DNA from: Spirosoma oryzicola
GTDB taxonomy: Bacteria > Bacteroidota > Bacteroidia > Cytophagales > Spirosomataceae
Reading direction: 5' to 3'
Assembly: GCF_021233055.1 (NCBI RefSeq)
Contig: NZ_CP089538.1
Location: 2,558,501 to 2,622,500, forward strand
Length of the DNA stretch: 64,000 nt
The notes below the pieces were generated by a model. It did no database searches and had not been told where the DNA came from. It was given only the letters and a program-made list of their open reading frames with translations. Both the position numbers and the translations under genes were made by a program. Below, in pieces: positions 56,916 to 64,000 of this stretch (position 1 is the stretch's first letter; each line of letters opens with the position of its first letter).

Positions 56916-57011
56916 TTACTCGAAACGTCTACTTTGCCGCCAGTGGAGATAGCCAATCACAATCGCCCAGTAGAGCACATTAAAGCCAATAATCAGTAGA
57001 GACGATGTCAT
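56916..57011 (-). CDS. Very small membrane protein
   Basis: A 31-residue frame (MTSSLLIIGFNVLYWAIV then basic end) encodes a single transmembrane helix and lies between the structured RNA and the next early gene. Size makes this tentative. Confidence 0.4.
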   Translation of the reverse strand: MTSSLLIIGFNVLYWAIVIGYLHWRQSRRFE

Positions 57012-57043
57012 ATAATTTGTTAGTTAAGGCTTGTTGGTTAAGT

Positions 57044-57165
57044 GTACCGGGCCGGTGTCCAGCCCGGTACAACTACTTCTATCCACACCATTACCTTCGA
57101 AAGCAGGTTCAACGTGCTCGAAGGTCTTCCGTGATAGGGAAGCTTGTCTGTAGCCAAAAGGCTAC
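57044..57165 (-). ncRNA. Conserved multi-hairpin RNA candidate (prophage Y copy)
   Basis: On the minus strand the stems are GTAGCC/GGCTAC (57165-57150), CTTCC/GGAAG (57142-57126), CCTTCGA/TCGAAGG with an inner GCA/TGC (57124-57094), and GTACCGGGC/GCCCGGTAC (57070-57044). They match those at 12656-12777 with paired changes, and the single-stranded linker at 57071-57093 is nearly identical. It follows the stop codon of the 66-residue gene. Confidence 0.6.
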
Positions 57166-57365
57166 TATATCTTTTCGGTCGATAGCTCCAGTTCCCGCAC
57201 ACGCTGAGTCTGATATTCGACCAGTGCGTCCCGAAGCGCCGGATCATCGACAAAAAACTGCATCAGTACATTGTTGTCTGGATCGCGGAAACAGATACCG
57301 ATCTGGGGCATCATCTGTATACGTTCCAGAAAAGCCTGCTCAGTAGGTAGTGTTGTGCGTGTCAT
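57165..57365 (-). CDS. Small early phage protein, unrecognised
   Basis: This 66-residue protein (IGICFRDPDNNVLMQFFVDD) has an ordinary composition and ends exactly at the structured RNA. No X equivalent was found. Confidence 0.45.
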   Translation of the reverse strand: MTRTTLPTEQAFLERIQMMPQIGICFRDPDNNVLMQFFVDDPALRDALVEYQTQRVRELELSTEKI

Positions 57366-57410
57366 GGCGCTGTTGTCTTTTAGTTAACCTTTCCCTGTCA
57401 CTCCATTCGC

Positions 57411-57707
57411 TTATGTCACTGATACATTAGTATCAAAATAAAGGCGCACAATGCGCTTCAACTCATCTTCCTGTACTTCGGCAGAGCCGACGAAAAAATC
57501 ATCGCTAACACCCAGATGGTGCTTGAAAATGACCCCAGCTCGAAAGCTGATTCTACCCAAATCCTTTCCTGGTTTACTTATTGTCTGCCGGTAATGCTCC
57601 CACAAACCCACTTCTACCAGATCTGCTTGGATACTTGCCCGTTTCTCTTTTGCGATGGCCGCTGGGAGGGCATCCAGTAGCCTTTCTAGTGGATTTACGT
57701 TTGGCAT
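57411..57707 (-). CDS. Highly conserved first early-operon protein (Y)
   Basis: The ATG at 57707 gives 98 residues (MPNVNPLERLLDALPAA), close to the X protein at 12770-13063 throughout. It starts the leftward early operon divergent from the coiled-coil and repressor genes. No named family. Confidence 0.65.
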   Translation of the reverse strand: MPNVNPLERLLDALPAAIAKEKRASIQADLVEVGLWEHYRQTISKPGKDLGRISFRAGVIFKHHLGVSDDFFVGSAEVQEDELKRIVRLYFDTNVSVT

Positions 57708-57767
57708 AGAGTACCTATATTGCAATGATTATATTTATTGTTTACCGATAAAAGCTAACTGAGAGTC

Positions 57768-58061
57768 ATGTCGATTGATAAAGCGAGAGCACAAGACTTA
57801 GAGAAGTCAATTGAAGAGCTAAGAAATAAACACGTAACCTGGCTAGAACAGCAGTTGCAGGTGAAGGATCAGCAAATCGATGGGTATTTAAAATCGATAG
57901 AAAAATATCTGGAAATGATCCAGAACCTGATTGATCAGAACAAGCAGTATGAAGACATAATCCTCCATTTACAAGCCCAGCTTTCAGGGCAGGAGCAAGA
58001 AGATATGCAAGCGAAAGAAGCCCAAGCTGAGGATGATATCTCAAACCTGTCTGCACAATAA
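57768..58061 (+). CDS. Coiled-coil protein of the switch region (Y)
   Basis: This 97-residue, almost wholly coiled-coil protein (LEQQLQVKDQQIDGYLKSIE) matches the X protein at 13100-13456 in position and core sequence. The 60-nt gap to the divergent early gene must hold both promoters. Confidence 0.5.
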   Translation: MSIDKARAQDLEKSIEELRNKHVTWLEQQLQVKDQQIDGYLKSIEKYLEMIQNLIDQNKQYEDIILHLQAQLSGQEQEDMQAKEAQAEDDISNLSAQ

Positions 58062-58162
58062 GCATTTCTCCATTGATCATAACTAGAGTCTATTTAATGC
58101 TACCACTTTTACCGTTCACGTATTTTTTTGTCTCACTTTCGATTAAAAACGATGGAAAAACA

Positions 58163-58192
58163 TACCTTTGATATAATTATCACACAATGATA
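58163..58192 (+). promoter_or_regulatory. Repressor promoter and operator-like half-sites (Y)
   Basis: TACCTTTG (58163-58170) is an exact -7 box. It overlaps TGATATAATTATCA (58169-58182), a perfect dyad, and a third half-site TGATA follows at 58188. Repressor autoregulation is likely. Confidence 0.5.
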
Positions 58193-58236
58193 GTTAATTC
58201 TAGATTAATAAATTAAACTTTAGAAAAAATATTTTT

Positions 58237-58677
58237 ATGGAGACACAAAATAAAACGGGTTTCTCCGAGAGATTTGAGCAAATAAAAGCTCGGTTTCGGT
58301 TGAAAAACAGGGATTTGTCAAGGATGGCGGAGGTATCTGATACGGCCATAAATAAAATAGTTACTGGTGCAACAGAAAGCCCAGATGTTAGAACTTTGAC
58401 AACTTTAGGTAAAAAATTAAACCTAAGTGCGGAGTGGCTCTTCTATGGCGAAGGTCCGATGATAAAAGAAGAGGTCGTTGAGGATAATTCTTTGAAGAAA
58501 GGTCTGCAACTAAGAGACGAACTGATTGCTCAGCTTCAAAAAGAACTTTGGGGAAAGCCTAAGGGTGCCATCTATGGACCACTTTCCAATGATGAGTTAG
58601 AGTATCAAACTAGAATGCATGACTATTTGCTGTCTGTTTTCCAGCAGCCGTTTATGCAGTCTATTTTTTTGCACTAG
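58237..58677 (+). CDS. Xre-family phage repressor (Y)
   Basis: This 146-residue protein has a helix-turn-helix (RLKNRDLSRMAEVSDTAINKIV, about 26-47) and is paralogous to 13592-14059 along its length (LKKGLQLRDELIAQLQKELWG). The helix-turn-helix sequences differ, so operator specificity has probably diverged and allows both prophages to be maintained in one cell. A hairpin and terminator follow. Confidence 0.8.
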   Translation: METQNKTGFSERFEQIKARFRLKNRDLSRMAEVSDTAINKIVTGATESPDVRTLTTLGKKLNLSAEWLFYGEGPMIKEEVVEDNSLKKGLQLRDELIAQLQKELWGKPKGAIYGPLSNDELEYQTRMHDYLLSVFQQPFMQSIFLH

Positions 58678-58761
58678 TCGTTGGCAAAGTTGTTGGCACC
58701 CTCTTAGCTTACGTGGCTAAGTTGGTCATAATTAACAGTTTAATCTGTAGCGTACTCAATC

Positions 58762-58775
58762 CCTCGCTCTCTGCA
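58762..58775. repeat. Putative attachment core, right (Y/Z junction)
   Basis: An exact copy of CCTCGCTCTCTGCA at 14113-14126, 44,649 bp away. The preceding TCAATCC is like the T-loop side of a tRNA 3' end. With the left copy it flanks prophage Y. Confidence 0.5.
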
Positions 58776-58800
58776 GAACCGACCTTTTTAGTGACCAGAT

Positions 58801-58833
58801 GCCTGATACGAAGCCGTATCAGGCTTTTTTTTT
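58801..58833 (+). terminator. Intrinsic terminator after repressor (Y)
   Basis: GCCTGATACG and CGTATCAGGC form a perfect 10-bp stem with a 4-nt loop, followed by nine T. Confidence 0.8.
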
Positions 58834-58870
58834 GCCCGTTTTTTAACTATTTCAGACCCATTTTGAAAGT

Positions 58871-58912
58871 TGGTATCACCCCTGGTATCACCTACATATG
58901 ACTGGTATCACC
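58871..58912 (+). repeat. Three direct repeats before second integrase
   Basis: TGGTATCACC occurs at 58871, 58883 and 58903, in the same place relative to the integrase gene as the TTGGCAC repeats of Y. They are candidate arm-type sites for the second integrase, with different specificity. Confidence 0.5.
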
Positions 58913-59035
58913 TATGTGAAAAACAGATAGTAAGATTCATCCCCTTTTAATCGGGTTTTAATGTGCTTACTGCATGGTCAGCAACTACTGGCCTTGAATT
59001 CGTCCGCACCGAGGCTGCACCAAAATGCAGCTTTT

Positions 59036-60286
59036 ATGAAAAATTCAAGAATGGAAATTAGTTTCTTTAGAAGAAGAAGCAAACAACAGGGTAAAGCCCA
59101 GCTTTACTGCCGGATCGCAGTCAGCGGGGAGCGGGTAAACATTGGCAGTACGGGCCACACCATCGAGTGGGATAACTGGGACGGCGACAGGGTCACCAAA
59201 TCGGAATCCGGGTACTATCACATGAATGAACATCTGGACACAATGCGCGATCAGCTCCGGGCACACTACAGCGATCTGTTTCGGAAAAAGGAAAAGATTA
59301 CGGCGGCCAAGATCAAGCGGCTCTACGAAGGGCAAACCGGCACGGTGAGTCTGCTGTCCGCTTTCGAGTTGTACATGAAGGATTGCAAGACAGATCCCGA
59401 GCGTAATCTAACCAAATCTACTATTACTGTTTACGACAATGTCCGAAAGAAGCTGACCGACTTTCTGATCAAAAGAAAGGCAACCGATCTTCTGGTCGAA
59501 GACTTTGACTTAGGTTGGGTGAAAGCCTACCGGGCCTGGATGAAAACGCTTCCTCAGTCGGACGGAAAAGCTGGCCACGCTGATAGCTACGTGGCCAAGC
59601 AGACGCAGACGATCAAGAACGTGATCATCTGGGCCAAACTCCACAAACTCTCGGATAAAAACCCTCTAGACGGCTACAAAGTGAAAGGTATTGTGTATGA
59701 CGATCCAATCTTTCTGACCGATGAGCAGTTCATCCAACTGCGCAAGCACCGCTTTTCAAACCCAAGGCTCCAGCAAATCGCTGATGTGTTCATTATTCTG
59801 TGCCGAACCGGTTTCCACTATGGTGATCTGGAGGATTTTGTGAAGGAACACAAAACGGCGCTACGTCGGGGCATCGATGGTGAAGTGTGGCTAATGAAAT
59901 CCCGCATCAAAACTGAGGTCATGATCAAGGTACCCCAGTTCGAGGAAGTAAAGCAGATCATTGGGAAATACGGTGGCTGGGAGAAACTGCCCATGATCAG
60001 CCTAGCTAAGTTTAATTTTTACCTCAAACTGGTGGCCGCCGAACTGAATCTGCATCCAGATTTGTCGAGTAAGGCAGGTCGTAAAACATTTACGGACTGG
60101 TGCTTCAATACGCTGAACTTGACGACTGATGCAGTACTCGTCTTACTGGGTCGAAAAACAGCCGATGGGCTAGAAGTGTATGGAAGGCCCGATGAAAGGC
60201 GAGTAGCCTCGGAGCTAAAGAACAGCAAAGTGCTCCAGCAGAAGAAAAAAGTGTCTGGTGATAACAGGCGTAATAAATCAGCCTAA
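59036..60286 (+). CDS. int: Tyrosine recombinase integrase (element Z)
   Basis: The ATG at 59036 (MKNSRMEISFFRRRSK) is used in preference to 58961, giving 416 residues; a start at 59051 is also possible. It is paralogous to the Y integrase with the same catalytic blocks: CRTGFHYGDLEDF (about 256), AGRKTFTDWCFN, LGRKTADGLEVYGRPDE (tyrosine about 381). The domain order is arm-binding, core-binding, catalytic. It lies just right of the attachment core, as expected of the left end of another integrated element. Confidence 0.85.
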   Translation: MKNSRMEISFFRRRSKQQGKAQLYCRIAVSGERVNIGSTGHTIEWDNWDGDRVTKSESGYYHMNEHLDTMRDQLRAHYSDLFRKKEKITAAKIKRLYEGQTGTVSLLSAFELYMKDCKTDPERNLTKSTITVYDNVRKKLTDFLIKRKATDLLVEDFDLGWVKAYRAWMKTLPQSDGKAGHADSYVAKQTQTIKNVIIWAKLHKLSDKNPLDGYKVKGIVYDDPIFLTDEQFIQLRKHRFSNPRLQQIADVFIILCRTGFHYGDLEDFVKEHKTALRRGIDGEVWLMKSRIKTEVMIKVPQFEEVKQIIGKYGGWEKLPMISLAKFNFYLKLVAAELNLHPDLSSKAGRKTFTDWCFNTLNLTTDAVLVLLGRKTADGLEVYGRPDERRVASELKNSKVLQQKKKVSGDNRRNKSA

Positions 60287-60293
60287 ATAAACG

Positions 60294-60321
60294 GAAATAG
60301 CCCGCTATCGCGGGCTATTTC
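60294..60321 (+). terminator. Intrinsic terminator after second integrase
   Basis: GAAATAGCCCGC and GCGGGCTATTTC form a perfect 12-bp stem with a 4-nt loop. It ends the integrase message. Confidence 0.75.
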
Positions 60322-60456
60322 ATGTATATACACTAAAAGTAATTACTACCTTGACTAGCCCGTATAAATGTTTATCATATAGCTCAAGGTTAATAGACGT
60401 GACTACAATAAAAAGTCATAAGCGAATGCGGAGCCAATTGAGTCCCCAGTCAGGTA

Positions 60457-60906
60457 CTACTGAAAACTGCGCGGATGCAGGCACCGCCTCCAGTAGGCTA
60501 CGATCAGACTAAGCTCGGCCTTGAGATCCTCGAAGCTTATGCCTTTCAGGTGATAACCCTGAATAGGACCTTCATAAGCCTGCTCCACGAGCTTTTTGTT
60601 GGCCCAGGTCGAGAAATAAACGAAGGGAATAGCCTTCATATGCAGAACAGGATCGGCGGCAATACGATCGCGTAGTTCAAAGCCGTCCATGCCCGGCATG
60701 ATCACATCGCATAAGATCACCAGCGGTACCTCGTCGGTTGTCTGCAAATACTGCAGCGCCTGCTGGCCATTCCTGAAAAAACGAACCGGGTTACGAATCG
60801 AGGCTGCCTGGAGTGCTTTTTCGACCAGGTAGTGATCGTCAACATCATGCTCAATATGAACAATGGGCATCCGATCCAAGGGATCCATTTGGGTAAAATC
60901 AACCAT
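60457..60906 (-). CDS. Single-domain response regulator
   Basis: The ATG at 60906 (MVDFTQMDPL) gives 149 residues. It is a receiver-only protein with the acidic pair in EHDVDDHYL (about 21-24), the phospho-accepting aspartate in LCDVIMPGMDG (about 67), a switch serine/threonine in FSTWAN, and the conserved lysine in HLKG. No DNA-binding domain follows. It begins 48 nt after the kinase gene and is its likely partner, as in phytochrome-linked Rcp-type regulators. Confidence 0.85.
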   Translation of the reverse strand: MVDFTQMDPLDRMPIVHIEHDVDDHYLVEKALQAASIRNPVRFFRNGQQALQYLQTTDEVPLVILCDVIMPGMDGFELRDRIAADPVLHMKAIPFVYFSTWANKKLVEQAYEGPIQGYHLKGISFEDLKAELSLIVAYWRRCLHPRSFQ

Positions 60907-60953
60907 GAATAACGAGTAAAAGAAAGACTTGAATTCAAGTGCATGCCTTCGAT

Positions 60954-63461
60954 TCAGTCGGGCAGGTACACACAAAAGGTGGCCCCATGCCCCGGCTGAC
61001 TGTTGGCCGTGATACCACCACCGTGATTCTCTACCACCCGTTGACAGATCGCCAGCCCTACGCCCGTACCCGAGTAATCGTCCCGGTTGTTGAGCTGCTG
61101 AAATACCTGAAAGATACGGTCCAGGTATTTCCCATCGAAACCGATGCCGTTATCGGTCACACTGATCTGATGGTAGAACGAAACGGCGGAGGTACAACGA
61201 ACATCACTGGGTAGCTCGTTAGCGGAGCGATGAAAGTACTCAACCTGAATCCGGGGCTTTTGTTTGGGCTTGACAAACTTGAGGGCGTTGGCCAGCAGGT
61301 TCTCAAACAGCTGGGTCAGCTGCCAGTTGTCGCCCCGGGCCGGGGGTAGATCGGCCACCTCAATCTGAGCGTCGGTTTGTTGAATTGTCCGGTGCAGGCT
61401 TGCCAATACACCCGCCATAACCGCCCGCAGCGAAACGGGTCCGAATGCCTGCTGACGGGTCGAGATCAGGGAGTAAGCCAGCAAGTCGCGCACCAACTGG
61501 GACATGCGCGCTGCCGCCCTGGCAATGCGGTGTAGATGCTCACCCACCGATGAGTCGGCATGATTGGCGAGCTGTGATCCCAGCAGGTCGCTGAAGGCTT
61601 GGATCTTGCGTAAGGGCTCCTGAAGGTCGTGGCTGGCCACGTAGGCGAACTGCTGCAAGTTGTCGTTGGAGCGTTGTAGGTCGTCATTGGCGAGCAACAG
61701 TTCCTGGGTGCGGGCCTCAACCCGGTTGTCCAAATCGGCGGCTAACTCCCGGTAGCTTTGTTCGCTTTCCTGCAGCAACTGACGGGCTATGTAAGCGTCC
61801 GTAACATCGACCGCCATGTTTAAAATGGCGTACACCTGCCCCTGGCCATCCAGCAGGGGTTGGTAAACAAAGTTGAACCAACGGGTTTGCAACTGGCCCT
61901 CAATCAGTAAGTTCGCGGACTGTTCCGTGGTACGGTACGTTTTTGCCGTCGCGTAAACCACGTTCAACAGGGGAATGAAGGGCTGATCGGCGATTTCAGG
62001 CAAAGCGTCGATTAGCGGTTGGCCGATCACGGCGTTGGTTTTGCCCCACAGTTTGATCATGGCATCGTTGGCCACCGAAATGAGCAGGTCGGCCGTTTCG
62101 TAAACGGCAATGGCAAAGGGGGCATCCGCTACTAGGCTACGGAAACGTTGCTCGCTTTTTTCAATTTCCTGGCGCGCTGCGACTTGTATGGTTACCTCGA
62201 CGGCCAGAATCAGAACGCCCGTAATTTGGCCATCGACTGCCCGGATGGGAGAATAGCTGAAGTCGAAATACACATCCTCGAGTTTACCTTGCCGGACGAG
62301 TTTGGCTAACACCGCCGTCCCATAAAAGGGGGTACCCGTATCGTAGACGTTTTCCAGCAGCGCCATAAAAGGCTGGCCTTCCAGCTCGGGTAGGGCCTCC
62401 AGAATAGGTTTACCCACCACCGATGCATCTTTGCCCCATACTTCGAAAATGCGCTCGTTGCCTACCTCGATGACCATGTCACGACCCTTGAGCTGACCGA
62501 TTGCCATGGGTGCCTGTTCAACGACGCTCCGAAACCGGCTTTCCCGCTCGGCCAGCTGCTGGCGAACGAGGACCTGACTCGTCACGTCAAAGGCCACATT
62601 GATGACCCCGTAAATCTGGCCCTTCTCGTCAAGTAGCGGATTATAGGCGTGGTTAAACCAAACTTGTTTTAGCTGGCCGTTCTCGATCACTTGGGCCATG
62701 CCTTCCTTTTGAAGGAACGGCTCGCCCGTGTCAAAGACGTGCTGGAGCTGGGCTAGAAAGGGTTGTCCTTCCAGTTCAGGCATCGCCGTGTGCAACGGTT
62801 TGCCTTTCACGGAATCGTCTTTGCCCCAGATCGATAGCATGGGGTCGTTGACCTGGTCAATGACCATCTCGCGACCCACAAAGACTGCCGTGGCGGTTGG
62901 GGTCGCCATGACCAGGTCCCCAAAGCGGGCTTCGCTGACCCGAAGTTGGTGCTGCAAATGGGCTTCCCGAATCGCCTTCCGACGCGCCGTCAGTAAAGTT
63001 ACGACCTGTTTGGCCAGAATGTTGAGCGCCCTAAGTTGCCCCTCATCGAGCTGACGCACGGTTGAATCGATGACGCAGAGTGAACCTAGCGTTTGGCCAT
63101 CCTCGTCGATCAGCGGTTCGCCGGCGTAGAAGACGATACGGGGATCGCCGGTTACCAGTGGATTTTGGCGAAAGCGTTCATCCTGGCGGGCGTCTTCGAC
63201 AATCAAAGGGGTAGTAAGCAGTAGATTATGAGCGCAAAAGGCATGTTCTCGGGGCGTTTGCCGAAAGGAGAGTCCCCGGTTGGATTTAAACCACTGTCGC
63301 GACTGATCGACCAGCGTGATTAAGGCCACGGGCGTAGCGCAGATTTGGGCCGCTAGCAGGGTAATATCTTCGTAGTCTTTTTCGGGTAGAGAATCTAAGA
63401 TGGCATAGCTATCCAGAGCCGCCAGGCGCTTGGTTTCCTCGTCCGACAAGCGTGTATTCAT
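60954..63461 (-). CDS. GAF-PAS sensor histidine kinase
   Basis: This 835-residue kinase has an N-terminal GAF domain (about 20-165), three successive PAS domains (about 175-290, 300-415, 425-545, each with a [13 protein letters not shown] segment), a HisKA domain with the phospho-accepting His611 in VASHDLQEP, and an ATPase domain with [18 protein letters not shown] and GTGVGLAIC. No transmembrane segments are seen, so it is cytoplasmic. GAF and PAS input types suggest redox or small-molecule sensing, but the ligand is unknown. Whether it belongs to element Z or to the host is unclear. Confidence 0.87.
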   Translation of the reverse strand: MNTRLSDEETKRLAALDSYAILDSLPEKDYEDITLLAAQICATPVALITLVDQSRQWFKSNRGLSFRQTPREHAFCAHNLLLTTPLIVEDARQDERFRQNPLVTGDPRIVFYAGEPLIDEDGQTLGSLCVIDSTVRQLDEGQLRALNILAKQVVTLLTARRKAIREAHLQHQLRVSEARFGDLVMATPTATAVFVGREMVIDQVNDPMLSIWGKDDSVKGKPLHTAMPELEGQPFLAQLQHVFDTGEPFLQKEGMAQVIENGQLKQVWFNHAYNPLLDEKGQIYGVINVAFDVTSQVLVRQQLAERESRFRSVVEQAPMAIGQLKGRDMVIEVGNERIFEVWGKDASVVGKPILEALPELEGQPFMALLENVYDTGTPFYGTAVLAKLVRQGKLEDVYFDFSYSPIRAVDGQITGVLILAVEVTIQVAARQEIEKSEQRFRSLVADAPFAIAVYETADLLISVANDAMIKLWGKTNAVIGQPLIDALPEIADQPFIPLLNVVYATAKTYRTTEQSANLLIEGQLQTRWFNFVYQPLLDGQGQVYAILNMAVDVTDAYIARQLLQESEQSYRELAADLDNRVEARTQELLLANDDLQRSNDNLQQFAYVASHDLQEPLRKIQAFSDLLGSQLANHADSSVGEHLHRIARAAARMSQLVRDLLAYSLISTRQQAFGPVSLRAVMAGVLASLHRTIQQTDAQIEVADLPPARGDNWQLTQLFENLLANALKFVKPKQKPRIQVEYFHRSANELPSDVRCTSAVSFYHQISVTDNGIGFDGKYLDRIFQVFQQLNNRDDYSGTGVGLAICQRVVENHGGGITANSQPGHGATFCVYLPD

Positions 63462-63702
63462 GAAGGGTACCAGTTACAAGTTAGGTTGGTAAAAATACGC
63501 GTAAATCTACTTACGAACAAGGTCAGATTTCGACACGGTCCATGAGCTAGGAACAGTATGAGCCGTAGTTACAAAAGCTCAGGTTCTTTTTGTGAACGTT
63601 TTTTATGTTCATCAAAACGCTCGATATACAAGACACTTTTTTGCTACGACGCGACTAGTTATTTGTAGCCCTAAAGTGTAAACCGAACTTGTCAATCATT
63701 GC

Positions 63703-63733
63703 GTGTCTAATATATCACCGTTATATTAGACAC
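63703..63733. promoter_or_regulatory. Inverted repeat before second serine recombinase
   Basis: GTGTCTAATATA and TATATTAGACAC form a perfect 12-bp inverted repeat with a 7-nt spacer, ending one base before the recombinase ATG. It resembles a recombinase operator/subsite and differs from that of the paralogue at 17.6 kb. Confidence 0.5.
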
Positions 63734-63734
63734 T

Positions 63735-64000
63735 ATGAAGATTGGCTACGCTAGAGTGTCCACACTCGACCAGAATTTAGATATGCAATTGAACGCATTG
63801 AAAACGGTCGGATGCGAAAGATTCTTTCAAGACAAAATGTCGGGGGCTAGTACGGATCGTCCCCAGCTGCAGCTGATGGTTGATCAGCTGAGGCCCGGTG
63901 ATGAGGTGGTTGTCTGGAAGCTCGACCGGCTAGGCCGATCCATTACCCACCTAATTGAATTGGTCAATTCATTTTCGGATAAGGGCGTGGCCTTCTCCAG
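63735..64000 (+). CDS. Serine recombinase (partial)
   Basis: The first 88 codons of a resolvase/invertase-type recombinase run off the window: MKIGYARVSTLDQNLDMQLN with the catalytic serine at 9, then WKLDRLGRSITHL. It is a close paralogue of 17663-18238, differing notably after residue 20. It may mark the edge of an element. Confidence 0.85.
   Translation, partial: MKIGYARVSTLDQNLDMQLNALKTVGCERFFQDKMSGASTDRPQLQLMVDQLRPGDEVVVWKLDRLGRSITHLIELVNSFSDKGVAFS

Overview
The window looks like a Bacteroidota chromosome, most like the Spirosoma/Cytophaga side of the phylum, although no marker gene proves the genus. The host repressor-type promoters carry the phylum's -7 box TAnnTTTG, start regions lack Shine-Dalgarno sequences, and the families seen (DUF5977 tail protein, thioredoxin-type ArsC with ACR3 and ArsM, GAF/PAS histidine kinases) fit. 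Most of the window is prophage.

Layout. (1) Positions 1-14,113 are the right part of a prophage, here called X. It runs leftward through a partial tail-completion-like gene, portal, a small gene, large and small terminase, an inner-membrane spanin-like protein and an M15 endolysin. A complete arsenic cassette follows (ACR3, ArsC, ArsM, ArsR), then an early gene block, and finally the divergent coiled-coil and Xre repressor genes. (2) Positions 14,113-58,775 look like one complete 44.6-kb prophage, Y, flanked by a 14-bp direct repeat. Its left end has the tyrosine integrase, a TPR-DUF2971 protein, a serine recombinase and a secreted trypsin-like protease. A long leftward late block then runs from the endolysin (51.9k) through portal, a second lysis-like cluster, tail, tape measure, fibres, S49 protease, scaffold, capsid and terminases to 19.2k. 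A two-gene cargo (membrane protein plus DUF4747-like protein), early genes and the repressor form its right end. (3) From 58,775 onward a third element Z begins with a paralogous integrase, followed by a response regulator, a hybrid-sensor-type histidine kinase and a partial serine recombinase.

X and Y are related but mosaic. Several early proteins, the repressor, the endolysin, the portal and the spanin-like protein are paralogous pairs in the same order, whereas terminase position, cargo and tail modules differ. Comparing the two copies exposes conserved noncoding elements: an 8-copy promoter motif (GTCCTTT, 23 nt, TTTYG) ahead of late units, a multi-hairpin RNA with compensatory changes, and tRNA-like genes with abnormal anticodon arms at the same locus. 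The slot between the early genes and the endolysin carries unrelated cargo in each phage: arsenic resistance in X and a possible defence pair in Y.

Protein family names come from motif reading only; no database search was run. Prophage boundaries, defence roles and RNA functions are inferences.
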